A stretch of 64,000 nucleotides of DNA from the NCBI RefSeq assembly GCF_026625565.1, contig NZ_CP112998.1, positions 5,792,001-5,856,000 of the forward strand, given 5' to 3'. A program made the translations under genes and the position numbers. This document shows, one piece after another, positions 47,647 through 56,917 of the stretch (its first letter is position 1; every line of letters begins with the position of its first letter). The stretch is from Dyadobacter pollutisoli. GTDB lineage: Bacteria > Bacteroidota > Bacteroidia > Cytophagales > Spirosomataceae. A model generated the notes under the pieces. That model had not been told where the DNA came from and made no database searches. It saw nothing but the letters and a program-made list of their open reading frames with translations.

Positions 47647-50538
47647 ATGCAAAACTTTACGTACGCTTTTAACCTCTTAACCCGGATCCCGTTTTTAATT
47701 TTATGCTGGATATTGGCGGCGCATCCGCTATCAGCCCAAACAAACCAAAAAACTACCGAGACCGATTCCCAAAGATATCTGGCGCTGATGCTCCTCAATC
47801 TCACCGATCCTGACAATATTGGCCCGGAGCCCAGCCTGATCAGGACGGCCAACCAATACGGCCTCAATGCAGTTTACATTACCATTCCCTGGGACAAAGT
47901 GTATTTCAGCTCGCCTACCGAAACCCCAAAATGGGCCAAGTATGATGAGCAGATCAAAATAGCGACTGATCTCGGCATGAAAGTCGCATTAAGGATTCAC
48001 CTCGGGCGCCATAGTACCAGGATCAAAGGTTTTTGGGACGTTTCGGATAGCCAGTTTAGTGAAACCAATAAACCATTGCTGAGCGGATACCAGGATACTT
48101 TCTTCGGATTTGATAACCAACCCATTGTTAATAAAGGAATTGCCTTCGTAAAAGAAACGGTTAACCGCTACAAATATTTACAAACCAGCAACAAGCTGCT
48201 ATATGTATCGGTCACCAACACTTCCACCCAGGAAGGTGAATATCCCAGCACCCTCATTACTGCTGGCAAGGAAAGCTCCGCGGTATACGATTATTCCAAA
48301 TCCATGGAAGTCGGTTTCAGGGCTTTTCTGAAACAGCATTACACCAAAATAGAGCGTCTGAATTTTCTTTGGGGAACAACCTACAAAACTTTTGAAGAAC
48401 CCGGCCCGCCTTCCACACCCTGGGACCCGATCGAATCTTTCAGGCAGCGTTATGGAAAGGACTGGTACATTTACCGGCACATGATGTTCAAGAAATACAT
48501 GGAGCAGATGATCGATGCAGTCAAATCCATTGACCCGGCCATCAAATTCGTGTCAGACTATGGCTCTGTATTCGACAGTCCGTCTGTCATGCGCGGAACA
48601 CTTGCCTACAAAGATTTGAATAAAAAAGCGGACGGAATTAAGGTGAATGATAACATCGCTACGCATGATCACCGCTGGTCTGTAGATATCATCAAAAGCG
48701 ATGCGCCTGCCAGCTTCATTACCGCCAATGAATTGTTTGTCAGCTCCTATTTCGACAACAATGCGCATTTAAAACAGATCACCGAAAATTTTGAGCATGG
48801 AGCGAATGTGGTAGCTGTCGTTATTTCTGCGGCGGATCAGATGTCCCGTTCAGAGCCATTCCTTCGCCCCGCAGCAGCACAATGGCTTAACAAGTCTATG
48901 ACACCAATTGTTTACTCCGATTCAGTCGGTTACCGTTTGTCTGCCGCAGTTGAGAAAAAAGGGGCTATTAATGTAGCTTATGACGATTGGTCCAAGAAAG
49001 CATATGCAGATCCCGCCAGGCCGCGGCCAATCCGCGTTCGTCTGATAGAAGATTTATTGACGCAGGAATATTGGAATGAGGCAGCCAACCACGTACCCTA
49101 CGTTTTCAGGCCGGTGCCGATGCAAATTATACCGGTCAATAAAGATTTTGCGTACAAACTACCGATCGATACATTCTCTGATGTCGATGGTACGGTTGTC
49201 AGGATTGACGTGGGAGCACTGCCGTCCTGGCTCAGGTATGAGGGCGGCCAGCTGCGAGGTAAACCTACCACCCTCGGCGATTACCGCATTCAGTTAAAAG
49301 GAATTGACGACGAAGGCGGGGCCGCAGATGCATTTCTGACGATTCGTGTTGATACCCGCGAGAATGCCAACAAACCGCCTACTGTCGACAGTAATTTCTC
49401 CAATCAGACTGTCGCGATCGATAAACCTTTCACATACACTTTGCCAAAAGGTGCATTTGAAGACATTGATGGACAAGTTGTTAAAATTGAAGCAAGCGAA
49501 CTGCCTTCCTGGCTGAAATTTGCTAATGGTATACTAAGCGGGACACCGACCAAATTGGGAGAATACCGGATCAGTTTGAAAGCATATGATGACCTCAATG
49601 CATTTGTAGAAACCTATTTCACGATTAAAGTCGTAGAGCCGCAGTTCCTGAACGCGCCTCCGTACGCAAGCAGCACATTACCAGTGAAATATGCGCAGAT
49701 CAACATGCCATTTAACTTTATCCTGCCTACCAATATCTTTGGTGATCCGGACGGATATATTTCATCTATTTCAATTCAAAACCGTCCTTCCTGGCTTGAT
49801 TTCTCATTGAATGTTTTCTCAGGAACACCTACTGAGGAAGGCGAGTACAGGCTGATTATCAGGGCGTACGACAATGCCGGAGCATATGTGGAAGTACCCT
49901 TTATCTTGATCGTGGAAATTCCGGAGCTTCGTTTTGAATTGGTAAAAGGCGGCAGTAAGGTTGACCAAAGCGTGATCCGCAAGCTCGACGGCGATGACGT
50001 ACTACCTTACGATTCATTGCCTCCGATGCTGAACATTTACGCCTACGGAAACTTTGAATACGACCGCGTTACATTTGACCTGAATGGTCCATACAGAAAG
50101 CAATCTACGACCAAGACATTTCCTTACGCACTCTACGAAAATGAGTTGGGATTTGCACCTTACGTCGGTCGCTACACCCTAACGGTCACGGCAGCGAAGG
50201 AAGATTCCGCGATTGTGACCAACTCCATTCAGTTCAGTATTTCCTATGGAGATATGGTCAACATTACGAAAAATATGGCGGACTGGGCTTTTTATCCGAA
50301 CCCGGTGGAGAGTGTGATCAACATTAAACTTCCCGAACAACAACCCGGTGACAGCCTGCAATACACATTGATCACCGCTTCCGGGATACGCATCCCTATT
50401 CCTGAAAGTGTGATCACAACTTCCGATAACCTTTCCAATATTGATCTATTCAAGCTTGGTGTGTCGTCCGGGATCTATTTTGTAAGAGTGGAAAACAATG
50501 GATCATTCTTGCAACAGTTCAGGATTTTCAAAAAATAA
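47647..50538 (+). CDS. T9SS-secreted protein, glycoside-hydrolase-like with Ig repeats
   Basis: 963 residues from the ATG at 47647. A signal peptide (ILCWILAAHPLSAQ) is followed by a probable TIM-barrel like those of GH42/GH5 enzymes (about 35-400: NAVYITIPWDKVYFSSP, MKVALRIHLGRHS, YVSVTNTSTQEGEYP). Three cadherin-like/putative-Ig repeats of about 95 residues follow (about 490-760, each with FxD-DG-V and LPSWL-GTPT-G-Y-x-L/I), then a C-terminal T9SS sorting domain (WAFYPNPVESVINI... ending VSSGIYFVRVENNGSFLQQFRIFKK). The export route is therefore type IX. No GH catalytic pair could be fixed, so the enzymatic role is open; substrate binding is an alternative. Confidence 0.82.
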   Translation: MQNFTYAFNLLTRIPFLILCWILAAHPLSAQTNQKTTETDSQRYLALMLLNLTDPDNIGPEPSLIRTANQYGLNAVYITIPWDKVYFSSPTETPKWAKYDEQIKIATDLGMKVALRIHLGRHSTRIKGFWDVSDSQFSETNKPLLSGYQDTFFGFDNQPIVNKGIAFVKETVNRYKYLQTSNKLLYVSVTNTSTQEGEYPSTLITAGKESSAVYDYSKSMEVGFRAFLKQHYTKIERLNFLWGTTYKTFEEPGPPSTPWDPIESFRQRYGKDWYIYRHMMFKKYMEQMIDAVKSIDPAIKFVSDYGSVFDSPSVMRGTLAYKDLNKKADGIKVNDNIATHDHRWSVDIIKSDAPASFITANELFVSSYFDNNAHLKQITENFEHGANVVAVVISAADQMSRSEPFLRPAAAQWLNKSMTPIVYSDSVGYRLSAAVEKKGAINVAYDDWSKKAYADPARPRPIRVRLIEDLLTQEYWNEAANHVPYVFRPVPMQIIPVNKDFAYKLPIDTFSDVDGTVVRIDVGALPSWLRYEGGQLRGKPTTLGDYRIQLKGIDDEGGAADAFLTIRVDTRENANKPPTVDSNFSNQTVAIDKPFTYTLPKGAFEDIDGQVVKIEASELPSWLKFANGILSGTPTKLGEYRISLKAYDDLNAFVETYFTIKVVEPQFLNAPPYASSTLPVKYAQINMPFNFILPTNIFGDPDGYISSISIQNRPSWLDFSLNVFSGTPTEEGEYRLIIRAYDNAGAYVEVPFILIVEIPELRFELVKGGSKVDQSVIRKLDGDDVLPYDSLPPMLNIYAYGNFEYDRVTFDLNGPYRKQSTTKTFPYALYENELGFAPYVGRYTLTVTAAKEDSAIVTNSIQFSISYGDMVNITKNMADWAFYPNPVESVINIKLPEQQPGDSLQYTLITASGIRIPIPESVITTSDNLSNIDLFKLGVSSGIYFVRVENNGSFLQQFRIFKK

Positions 50539-50577
50539 CCCCCTTTGATTTCAATGCCTTTGGAGATATATTTCGCT

Positions 50578-50647
50578 AATAGTATGCTTGCATAATACTA
50601 TTTATGCCATATATTTGCGTTATGCATAAGTAGTATGCACGCATACT
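50578..50647 (+). promoter_or_regulatory. Promoter flanked by two palindromic operator candidates
   Basis: AATAGTAT-9-ATACTATT (50578-50602) and AGTATGC-2-GCATACT (50632-50647) are perfect inverted repeats built from the same AGTATGC word. A TATATTTG box (50610-50617, TAnnTTTG) lies between them. The acyl-CoA dehydrogenase starts at 50673. This arrangement is typical of a repressor covering a core promoter. A third ATGCAT lies at 50622-50627. Confidence 0.6.
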
Positions 50648-50672
50648 TTTTCAATCAGTTTTGACCGTAAAA

Positions 50673-52496
50673 ATGACCAGCATGGCCGTTGAAGAAGCTA
50701 ATAAAACGTCTATTAAAGGAGGGGAATTTTTGATCAAAGAGACATCAGCCTCCCAAATTTTCATTCCCGAAGAGTTTACGGAAGAACAGCATATGATTGC
50801 AGACACCTGCCGTGATTTTCTTGCCAAAGAAATATGGCCGCGTCTGGATGAAATAGACCACGCCAAAGGGCCGGAACTCATATCGGAACTAATGGACAAA
50901 GCCGGAGAACTAGGCTTACTGGGGACGGTGGTACCTGAGGAATATGGTGGTTTTGGAATGAATTTCAACACTTCTATGCTGGTAGCGGAAACGACCGGCG
51001 CAGGGAATTCCTTTTCAGTCGCATTGTCCGCACATACCGGGATCGGCACATTGCCTATCCTCTATTACGGAAACGAAGCACAAAAATCGCAATATCTTCC
51101 CCATCTGGCTTCTGGCGCCTGGAAAGCCGCATACTGCCTGACAGAACCTGATTCAGGGTCGGACGCAAACTCTGGCAAAACCAAAGCCAAGCTCACCGAA
51201 GACGGCAAACATTATGTTGTCAATGGTCAGAAAATGTGGATTACCAACGGAGGATTTGCTGATATATTTATTGTTTTTGCCAAAATCGAAGAAAACGGGC
51301 AGACCGATAAAAATCTCAGCGCATTTGTCATTGAAAAGTCTTTCGGCGGCATTACGATGAACGAGCCGGAGCACAAAATGGGTATCAAAGGTTCTGATAC
51401 GCGCCAGATCTTCTTCAATGACTGTCTGGTACCTGTCGAAAATTTGTTGTCCGAAAGAGGCAACGGTTTCAAGATCGCGGTAAACATTCTGAACATTGGC
51501 AGGATCAAGCTGGCTGCCGCTGCCCTGGGTGGCGCTAAAATGGTAGCAAAACAAGCCATTAAGTACGCCAACGAACGCAAGCAATTCGGAACTGCCATAG
51601 CCAATTTTGGTGCGATCAAACATAAACTGGCCGAAATGGCGGTAGGTATGTTCGCATCCGAATCCGCAGCCTACCGCGTTGGACAAAATATCGACGACCT
51701 CATTGCAGCGCATCAGGCAAAAGGAATGTCAGACGCCGAATCCAAACTGAAAGCTTTGGAGGAGCTGGCGATAGAATGTGCCATTATGAAGGTACATGGC
51801 TCCGAGGTGCTGGATTATGTAGTCGACGAAGGTGTTCAGGTTTATGGCGGTATGGGCTTTTCAGCCGACGCGCCAATGGACCGGGCCTACCGCGACAGCC
51901 GGATCAACCGCATTTTCGAAGGTACCAATGAAATCAATCGCATGCTGGTGGTAGATATGCTTTTGAAACGGGCCATGAAAGGTCAGCTCGATCTGATGGG
52001 ACCTGCTATGGCTGTCGGCAAAGAGATCATGTCGATACCTGATTTTAACACAGAAGAAGACGATTCAATATTCGCAGCCGAGAAAAAGGTGATCAAAAAC
52101 CTCAAAAAAGCTGCATTAATGATCGCGGGAGCGGCTGTTCAGAAATTTATGATGAAGCTTTCTGATGAACAGGAGATCATTATGAACATTGCCGACATGG
52201 TCATTGAAATTTACGCAGCCGAATCTGTCCTTCTCCGGGTAGAAAAGCGGATCGGATTGCTGGGCGAAGAAGCTAACAGCCTCCAAAAAGACCTGGCTGT
52301 GGTTTATTTGAACCGGGCGGTAGAGAGGGTCAATAATGCCGGCAGGTCAGCCATTACCAGTTTTGCCGAAAGCGACGAGCTACGCGTCATGCTGATGGGC
52401 CTCAAAAGATTTACGAAAATTGAGCCCGTCAATCTCAAAGATGCGCGCCGCCGCATTGCAGATGAGCTGATTGCAAAAAATGATTACGTATTCTGA
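50673..52496 (+). CDS. Acyl-CoA dehydrogenase with C-terminal extension
   Basis: 607 residues from the ATG at 50673 (ATG at 50682 also possible; a TTG at 50661 is not likely). An FAD flavoprotein that forms trans-2-enoyl-CoA. Family motifs: FGMNFNTSMLVAE, AYCLTEPDSGSDA, WITNGGFADIFIVFAK, ADAPMDRAYRDSRINRIFEGTNEINRMLV with the R-x-x-x-I-y-E-G-t-n signature. The catalytic base region sits near YRDSRI. After about residue 440 it continues with a second helical part, as in very-long-chain types. The palindromic promoter suggests regulation by fatty-acyl signals. Together with the thiolase, this suggests fatty-acid use. Confidence 0.92.
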   Translation: MTSMAVEEANKTSIKGGEFLIKETSASQIFIPEEFTEEQHMIADTCRDFLAKEIWPRLDEIDHAKGPELISELMDKAGELGLLGTVVPEEYGGFGMNFNTSMLVAETTGAGNSFSVALSAHTGIGTLPILYYGNEAQKSQYLPHLASGAWKAAYCLTEPDSGSDANSGKTKAKLTEDGKHYVVNGQKMWITNGGFADIFIVFAKIEENGQTDKNLSAFVIEKSFGGITMNEPEHKMGIKGSDTRQIFFNDCLVPVENLLSERGNGFKIAVNILNIGRIKLAAAALGGAKMVAKQAIKYANERKQFGTAIANFGAIKHKLAEMAVGMFASESAAYRVGQNIDDLIAAHQAKGMSDAESKLKALEELAIECAIMKVHGSEVLDYVVDEGVQVYGGMGFSADAPMDRAYRDSRINRIFEGTNEINRMLVVDMLLKRAMKGQLDLMGPAMAVGKEIMSIPDFNTEEDDSIFAAEKKVIKNLKKAALMIAGAAVQKFMMKLSDEQEIIMNIADMVIEIYAAESVLLRVEKRIGLLGEEANSLQKDLAVVYLNRAVERVNNAGRSAITSFAESDELRVMLMGLKRFTKIEPVNLKDARRRIADELIAKNDYVF

Positions 52497-52555
52497 TCTA
52501 ATTACGATATTTCAGGTGAATAACCTGCGCAACTGAAAACCAAATATGAATAAAC

Positions 52556-52588
52556 AAAAGCCGGATCTGCCTCAGGTCCGGCTTTTTT
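52556..52588 (+). terminator. Intrinsic terminator after the acyl-CoA dehydrogenase
   Basis: AAAAGCCGGA and TCCGGCTTTT pair around an 11-base loop, followed by TT. It stands about 60 bases past the stop codon. Confidence 0.85.
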
Positions 52589-52744
52589 GCACCCGGGATA
52601 AAAGGTTTTTTATTCTACCTCAAATTGCGCAAATTTGGGAAACCAAAATCGACAGATTTCACGTTAGGTAGTAGACTCTATTTTGGATTTAAATCGAAAA
52701 AAATTACGTTGGATTCTCTACTAGCTACTGAAAAACCACCTTTC

Positions 52745-54295
52745 ATGACCCTGCATTCCGTAGATCTGCGTACGACAGGCCAGTTTCCTGCTCTATTGCT
52801 TGATTATCTCGATCAAAAACCTGCATTGGAAGAGTTTTACAGTACCTATCCTACGCTGGAAAATGCGAAGGAAGTCATTCTGAATAAAAAGGATTTCGAC
52901 GTTGAAAAGCGCAAAACGCTGGTGGACGTACTGAACCAGCAATATCGCGGACTTCCGTACCTCCCTGATTTTTCGATTTTACTGGACGAAAACACATTTA
53001 CGGTAACAACCGGCCACCAGCTGAATATCTTCACCGGCCCGTTGTATATCATTTACAAAATCGTCACTACCATCAAGCTTGCCAGGGCATTGAAAGATGC
53101 TTACCCCGAATACAATTTTGTGCCCGTGTACTGGATGGCGACGGAGGATCACGATTTTGAAGAAATAGCGACATTCCATCTGTTTGGACAAACACATAAA
53201 TGGACCGGCGAACACAAAGGCGCTGTGGGAAGGCTGAACCCGAAAGAACTTGAAAGTATCCTGAAACAGCTTCCCGACAAACCACTTTTGTTTGCAAAAG
53301 CATATCTGGAAAATAATACCCTGGCCGACGCCGTTCGATGTTATATGCACGAATTGTTCGGGCAGCAGGGCCTGATTACCATCGACGCCGATCACGCGGA
53401 TCTAAAACGCCACCTTCTACCGGTTATCAAGCAAGAACTGACCGGATCGGTTTCTGAAAAATTGGTCACCGAAACTACCTCAAGACTCAATGCCCTCGGC
53501 TACCATACGCCGCTTCACGCAAGGGAAATCAACTTATTTTATCTCGATCACAACCTCAGAGAGCGGATTGTCAAAGAAAACGGTTCCTACCAGGTACTGA
53601 ATACGGAACTGTCTTTTTCAGAAAGTGAAATCCTGGATCTGGCAGAAAAACAACCGGAATTATTCAGTCCCAATGTGATTCTCAGACCGCTATATGAAGA
53701 AATTATATTACCCAATCTCGCGTATATAGGCGGACCGTCAGAGGTGCCTTACTGGATGCAGCTGAAAGGTGTGTTTGATCATTTTGAAGTACCCTTCCCG
53801 ATGCTCATGCCAAGGAATTTTGCCTTGTATATCAATGGCCATCAGTGTAAAAAGGCACAAAAGCTGAAAATCAATTTCAATGATCTGTTCCTCGATGAAG
53901 TAGCGCTGCGCAAGACTTTTATCGAGCGAAATACGGAGCATGTACTCAGCCTGGCCGACCAGAAAGATTCGTTCAATGATATTTTTGAAGAAATACTAAA
54001 AAAGGCCACGACTGTTGACCAGACCATGGCGGGGGCCGTCAAAGCCGAACATACCCGCCTTCTTAATTCGTTAAAACACCTGGAAAAACGGATCGTGAGA
54101 GCGGAAGAGCGCAACCATGAGTCAGAAATTGATCAATTGCTAGGGCTTAAAAACAAACTGTTCCCGAACGGAATCGCCCAGGAACGGTATGACAATCTGC
54201 TGAATTTCTATATTAATGATCCCGCATTCATTCAAAAGCTGTTCAATGCATTTGATCCGCTGGATTTCAAGTATAATGTCTTATTGGAGGACTAA
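52745..54295 (+). CDS. bshC: Putative cysteine ligase BshC (bacillithiol)
   Basis: 516 residues from the ATG at 52745; an earlier TTG at 52625 is rejected as the family starts near LHSVDLRTTGQFPAL. BshC adds Cys to GlcN-malate, the last step of bacillithiol synthesis. Family motifs: TGHQLNIFTGPLYIIYKI, YWMATEDHDFEEIATFHLFG, and a Leu-rich C-terminal coiled segment (AEHTRLLNSLKHLEKRIVRAEERNHE). The length is typical (about 530). BshA and BshB are not in the window. Transcribed alone. Confidence 0.92.
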   Translation: MTLHSVDLRTTGQFPALLLDYLDQKPALEEFYSTYPTLENAKEVILNKKDFDVEKRKTLVDVLNQQYRGLPYLPDFSILLDENTFTVTTGHQLNIFTGPLYIIYKIVTTIKLARALKDAYPEYNFVPVYWMATEDHDFEEIATFHLFGQTHKWTGEHKGAVGRLNPKELESILKQLPDKPLLFAKAYLENNTLADAVRCYMHELFGQQGLITIDADHADLKRHLLPVIKQELTGSVSEKLVTETTSRLNALGYHTPLHAREINLFYLDHNLRERIVKENGSYQVLNTELSFSESEILDLAEKQPELFSPNVILRPLYEEIILPNLAYIGGPSEVPYWMQLKGVFDHFEVPFPMLMPRNFALYINGHQCKKAQKLKINFNDLFLDEVALRKTFIERNTEHVLSLADQKDSFNDIFEEILKKATTVDQTMAGAVKAEHTRLLNSLKHLEKRIVRAEERNHESEIDQLLGLKNKLFPNGIAQERYDNLLNFYINDPAFIQKLFNAFDPLDFKYNVLLED

Positions 54296-54304
54296 ATATT
54301 AACG

Positions 54305-55363
54305 TTAATCTTTCAATCTTACGTCCCCGAATTTGGAATTGACCGTTATTTTGGTTCCGGAACCGGCACCGACTTTGCCCTGATACTGCTTCATTTTGTA
54401 AGACTTATCGTCTTTCCCGGGCTGCATTGAAAAGTTGACATTGGTAGACGGATAACTAAAATTACCATAACTGACCGTTACATTAAACTGGTTGGCATCC
54501 GCGGGGAGAATGACGGACGAGTATGCTGCCTGTATATCCACGTTCTCAGCGGAATTCGTCAATTCATCAATTTTAAAATTCCCCGAGTAGTTCAGTTTGA
54601 TTTTTCCTGAGCCACGGATGATACCTATTTTCGCTCCCGAATAATCAATATCAGCATCCAGGTTAATAACATCGCCGATATTCAGCTCCCCGAATTTGTT
54701 GCTTAGCAAGATCTTTTTAGCCCAATCCAGTTTCAGGTTCGAGTACTGACATTCGAGTTTGCCGCCATCCATTTTGCCGATTTTGGCGCTGCCGTAACGT
54801 ACGTCAATGGAGTTGTCGGCGTTTTCCAGGTTGTTGGCTACAAAGCTGCCGTATTTGGAATCAACGGTAAGCGGGGCGTGAAACGTAGGAATATCGGTAT
54901 TCCCGAATTTATTATGGACAATGAGGGCATTCTCCTTGGGCATATAAACCGTGTAATCGATCTGAATGAAGTTCTTTTCGCCCTTCTTATTATTCCATCC
55001 ATTGTTCCCAAAGCGCCCTCTGTCAATGTGAGTGATCAGGTTAATCTGATTCTTTATACGTTTTTCTTCAATGTTCACCGCTCCCAGGTATTCTGACGCT
55101 CTTCCGTCGGTAGGCGCATTGGCAGTAATGATGATCTCAACCTTAATCTCTTCCTTGCTCCAAAGGTTAATCTTCACCTGGCCAAACTGATTATCGACCA
55201 TTAACAGGTCATTGTTCTTGACATCAAAGACCTTGACGATATTTCTGCGTTTTTCAACAAGTCCATTTTGTTCAGGTTCGGGATCGAGCGCACTTACTAC
55301 CTGCGGTAGCACGGCTAGCATGCTAAATAGTAGGTGCAGTGCTGCTTTCTTTATCGTTATCAT
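54305..55363 (-). CDS. Exported beta-helix (DUF4097-like) protein of an ECF operon
   Basis: 352 residues. A signal peptide (LHLLFSMLAVLPQVVSA) precedes about 300 residues of short repeated strands with N/G turns: NQFGQVKINLW, NKFGNTDIPTF, SKYGSFVANNL, VRYGSAKIGKM, NKFGELNIGDV, YSSVILP, SKFGDVRL. That pattern of parallel beta-solenoid strands matches DUF4097-type adhesin-like proteins often encoded behind ECF sigma/anti-sigma pairs in Bacteroidota. Its start overlaps the anti-sigma-like gene by 41 bases, so expression is coupled. Function unknown. Confidence 0.8.
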   Translation of the reverse strand: MITIKKAALHLLFSMLAVLPQVVSALDPEPEQNGLVEKRRNIVKVFDVKNNDLLMVDNQFGQVKINLWSKEEIKVEIIITANAPTDGRASEYLGAVNIEEKRIKNQINLITHIDRGRFGNNGWNNKKGEKNFIQIDYTVYMPKENALIVHNKFGNTDIPTFHAPLTVDSKYGSFVANNLENADNSIDVRYGSAKIGKMDGGKLECQYSNLKLDWAKKILLSNKFGELNIGDVINLDADIDYSGAKIGIIRGSGKIKLNYSGNFKIDELTNSAENVDIQAAYSSVILPADANQFNVTVSYGNFSYPSTNVNFSMQPGKDDKSYKMKQYQGKVGAGSGTKITVNSKFGDVRLKD

Positions 55364-55931
55364 TTTTCACTTTGTTAATGCGTTGCAAAATATTTAGTTG
55401 TTGGTTGAGCAAATCAACCTGCCATTGTAAATTCTGGACCATGGCTTCCAGCAATGCCTCCTGGTTAGGGGCATTGGACAAGTTGGACCGTAGGTTGCGA
55501 TAACTTACTTCCAAGCTTTCCAAATCAGCAGAGAAATCTTTATACAATTCCGGATTGTTCCGGGCGAGCTTGATGATTTCCTCTCTTTTCTGGTCAATTG
55601 CAACATTATACTGATTGAATTCACGGGCATAGGTAGGAACTTTAAGTGCCACGCGCGGATCACGGGTAATGCCGTATTCATTATTAAGGTAAACCAGAAA
55701 TCCGATTCCTAAGGCCAAAAATACGCCGGCGGCAATGCGCCAGTCGAAATAGGGGCTACTCAGCCGCCTGATCTTTTTTTTGGATTTCTCCGGAACTATT
55801 GGAATCTCGTTATGCAGCTCACTCTCAATTCGGCTCCACAAAGAATCCTGCGGTAAGAAAGCATCAAGTCCATCCCTATTATCACGCACAAACCGCTCCA
55901 GACGATCTTTTTTATCAGAAGAATTTTTCAT
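55323..55931 (-). CDS. Probable membrane anti-sigma factor
   Basis: 202 residues. A cytoplasmic N-terminal part (1-60) with the DAFLPQDSLWSRIESELH helix is followed by one membrane segment (DWRIAAGVFLALGIGFLVYL, about 63-84) and a periplasmic coiled coil (about 105-190, FSADLESLEVSYRNL... LQWQVDLLNQQLNILQRINK). The topology and place between an ECF sigma factor and a beta-helix surface protein point to an anti-sigma factor, although no named anti-sigma domain is certain. The C-terminus overlaps the next gene by 41 bases. Confidence 0.7.
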   Translation of the reverse strand: MKNSSDKKDRLERFVRDNRDGLDAFLPQDSLWSRIESELHNEIPIVPEKSKKKIRRLSSPYFDWRIAAGVFLALGIGFLVYLNNEYGITRDPRVALKVPTYAREFNQYNVAIDQKREEIIKLARNNPELYKDFSADLESLEVSYRNLRSNLSNAPNQEALLEAMVQNLQWQVDLLNQQLNILQRINKVKNDNDKESSTAPTI

Positions 55932-56021
55932 AGATTCATTAACTTGTCATGTGTAAATAATCTTTCCAAATCAGTAATTATTTAAGTAAAACATTCAAAA
56001 TCCACTTAACTGGTCGTTTTC

Positions 56022-56185
56022 GTCATGAATTGTCATTAGTCGTCATGGGTGGTCATTTTTTGTCATTCATTGTCATGATTGATACTGTCTGCTTAAAAAA
56101 CTACAAATGACCATACCTGACTACTAATGACACTCCTGACTATAATGACCATGCCTGACTATAAATGACTACCCCTGACTATAAA
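56022..56185. repeat. Decamer GTCATT/AATGAC arrays behind the ECF sigma gene
   Basis: Left array (about 56022-56083): GTCATGAATT, GTCATTAGTC, GTCATGGGTG, GTCATTTTTT, GTCATTCATT and GTCATGATTG in tandem. Right array (56104-56185): units such as AAATGACCAT and ACCTGACTAT alternate with a 20-base period, in the inverted sense. The right array ends directly at the sigma factor stop codon. The family matches 40111-40197. Confidence 0.8.
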
Positions 56186-56749
56186 TTATCTCGTCAGCAT
56201 CTCCGTTAATTTTCTTTTTGCCCTCATATATTGTGTCCGGGACGTAGTTTCGCTGATTCCCAGCACCTCACCAATCTCCTCATGATCGTACCCTTCGAAC
56301 AGGTAAAGGCTCAACACCACACGGTACCCGTCGGGCAGTTTCTGCACGGTATTGCGTACCCTCTCTACTTCCAGCGACGTGTCGCTTTCGTCCAGTCCGA
56401 ACGAATCTTCATTGCGGTCACTATGTTCCAGCAACTCCTGATACTCATCAATCTCAACCCATTTCACCTTCCTGCTTCTCATATGGTTGATCGCCTTGTT
56501 GACCACGATCTGTTTCAGCCAGGCACCAAACGTCGATTGCTGCCTGAACTGGTGCAAATTCGTGAACGCATCCACAAAGGCCTCCTGCAAAGCGTCCTCT
56601 GCTTCACCCAGATGATTCAATATCCGCATGCAAATGTTGAACATGGCTTTCGAGTAACACTTGTACAACTCGTACTGAGCTTTACGCTCACCGAGTTTAC
56701 AACGCTCCACCAGTTCGACGTGCCGGTCGGGGTAAAATTGTGTTTTCAA
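56186..56749 (-). CDS. ECF RNA polymerase sigma factor
   Basis: 187 residues. Region 2 (about 20-90) contains YSKAMFNICMRILNHLGEAEDALQEAFVDAF, the -10 binding part, followed by FGAWLKQIVVNKAINHMRSRK. Region 4 (about 130-185) has LPDGYRVVLSLYLFEGYDHEEIGEVLGISETTSRTQYMRAKRKL, the -35 binding helix-turn-helix. It drives transcription in response to an envelope or other signal via the downstream anti-sigma-like gene, which lies 254 bases later beyond the repeat arrays. Confidence 0.93.
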   Translation of the reverse strand: MKTQFYPDRHVELVERCKLGERKAQYELYKCYSKAMFNICMRILNHLGEAEDALQEAFVDAFTNLHQFRQQSTFGAWLKQIVVNKAINHMRSRKVKWVEIDEYQELLEHSDRNEDSFGLDESDTSLEVERVRNTVQKLPDGYRVVLSLYLFEGYDHEEIGEVLGISETTSRTQYMRAKRKLTEMLTR

Positions 56750-56917
56750 GCAGAAGGTTTATATTTTGAACGTTCTGAATTAAAGACAACGGATCATGCG
56801 CCGTGTTGCATCATTTGAAAAGATTTTTTTCAAAATTTGCAATCTGAACAAAGCCACACCATAGATTGTTCTTAAAAAGAACCAATTTTGTCATTCTGCA
56901 ATCTACCGATTAAGTAA

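Noticed and set aside
51153..51713. 186-residue minus-strand frame inside the acyl-CoA dehydrogenase gene
   Set aside because: It lies wholly opposite conserved catalytic motifs and has no features of its own.
56104..56185. Possible CRISPR or iteron origin
   Set aside because: Units of about 10 bases with 20-base period, no spacers, no replication initiator or DnaA boxes seen.
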